A DNA stretch of 64,000 nucleotides, taken from the NCBI GenBank assembly GCA_009746045.1, contig RPFO01000132.1, positions 1,196,590 to 1,260,589 on the forward strand, in the 5' to 3' direction. Source of the stretch: Mesostigma viride. Lineage: Eukaryota; Streptophyta; Mesostigmatophyceae; Mesostigmatales; Mesostigmataceae. A model generated the notes under the pieces. The model worked only from the letters and a program-made list of their open reading frames with translations. It ran no database searches and was not told the origin of the DNA. Positions within the stretch are counted from its first letter, which is position 1, and each line of letters starts with the position of its first letter. Made by a program: the position numbers and the translations under genes. This document shows positions 63,592 through 64,000 of the stretch, piece after piece.

Positions 63592-64000
63592 GATGGCGAA
63601 AAATTGCACGTACTTACTCTTATATAAAGAACGCCCAATTTTTCGCCACCCTGTCACCCCTTGGCGCGGGTCATAGGAGGTGTTTGTCAAGGTGTGAGAG
63701 TGATGGCGAAAAATTGCACGTACTTACTCTTATATAAAGAACGCCCAATTTTTCGCCACCCTGCCACCCCTTGGCGCGGGTCATAGGAGGTGTTTGTCAA
63801 GGTGTGAGAGTGATGGCGAAAAATTGCACGTACTTACTCTTATATAAAGAACGCCCAATTTTTCGCCACCCTGCCACCCCTTGGCGCGGGTATAGGAGGT
63901 GTTTGTCAAGGTGTGAGAGTGATGGCGAAAAATTGCACGTACTTACTCTTATATAAAGAACGCCCAATTTTTCGCCACCTTCCCCCACTGGCCGGCGCTG
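63592..64000. repeat. 110-bp satellite with hairpin and TATA-like core, four copies to window end
   Basis: Units start GATGGCGAAAAATTG at 63592, 63702, 63812 and 63921 (periods 110, 110, 109) and are nearly identical. In each, TGGCGAAAAATTG pairs with CAATTTTTCGCCA (13-bp stem) around a 29-base loop that contains CTTATATAAAGAA, a TATA-box match. The last copy diverges after the hairpin. No coding capacity. Closeness to telomere-like repeats suggests a subtelomeric satellite. Confidence 0.93.

Noticed and set aside
63592-64000. CRISPR-like array
   Set aside because: The whole 110-bp unit is conserved with no variable spacers; the genome is eukaryotic.

Overview
This is nuclear DNA of a eukaryote, most likely a green alga (Viridiplantae, probably chlorophyte or prasinophyte; species not identified). 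The evidence is spliced host genes with GT-AG introns, a ribosomal protein eS26 of green-lineage length (129 aa), a TGTAA motif 76 bases after its stop (the chlorophyte-type polyadenylation signal), CCCTAAA-type interstitial telomeric repeats near the right edge, and retroelements of algal or plant character. No prokaryotic operon, CRISPR array or replication origin is visible.

Host genes are sparse. PPP1R11/inhibitor-3 (minus, three exons, 17400-19257) and RPS26 (plus, five exons, 20150-23030) lie head to head across about 0.9 kb. A MYND-finger, armadillo-like protein (minus, two exons, 54114-56146) faces an unrecognised Cys/His-rich acidic protein (plus, 57539-58126). A Cys-rich reading frame at 8563-8946 carries an in-frame stop.

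Most of the rest is nested mobile DNA. (1) 1-7148: a Ty3-like Gag-protease element on the minus strand, with an RNase H1-N/viroplasmin-like accessory ORF and a candidate -1 frameshift site. Its gag is split by a 1.9-kb inverted-repeat element flanked by TTAA. (2) 7571-12130: a 395-bp AATTG array seeded by a retrotransposon 3' end, a 58-bp perfect palindrome, and two GGGCAT hexamer arrays flanked by inverted hairpin modules. (3) 13680-16690, 26221-36440, 48005-52985 and 60781-63325: copies of an ORF1-only, HAL1-like LINE derivative. They are broken by a solo LTR, 5'-truncated LINEs, a hAT element and a whole Copia element. (4) 27578-35928: an 8.35-kb Copia-class element with both LTRs and a GTTCG target duplication. 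It has an extra 5' ORF, protease placed after integrase, and a secondary insertion. (5) 37547-44476: an R2-like non-LTR element with a restriction-like endonuclease whose N-terminal region carries a PHD finger and a RING-H2 finger, broken by a hAT-like insertion. A second decayed copy lies at 46478-48004 and a short 3' fragment sits inside the Copia element.

The most interesting pattern is a shared 3' terminus, the stem-loop CTCC-CAAC-GGAG followed by ATGTT. It occurs on the ORF2-bearing LINE, on the ORF1-only elements and on many 3' fragments, and is always followed by a short tandem tail (TTAA, AATTT, AATTG or AATTC). This looks like an autonomous/non-autonomous LINE pair sharing an RT recognition hairpin and seeding microsatellites. 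Two other terminal hairpin families also end in TTAA tails. The right edge is a 110-bp satellite with a hairpin and TATA-like core in each unit.
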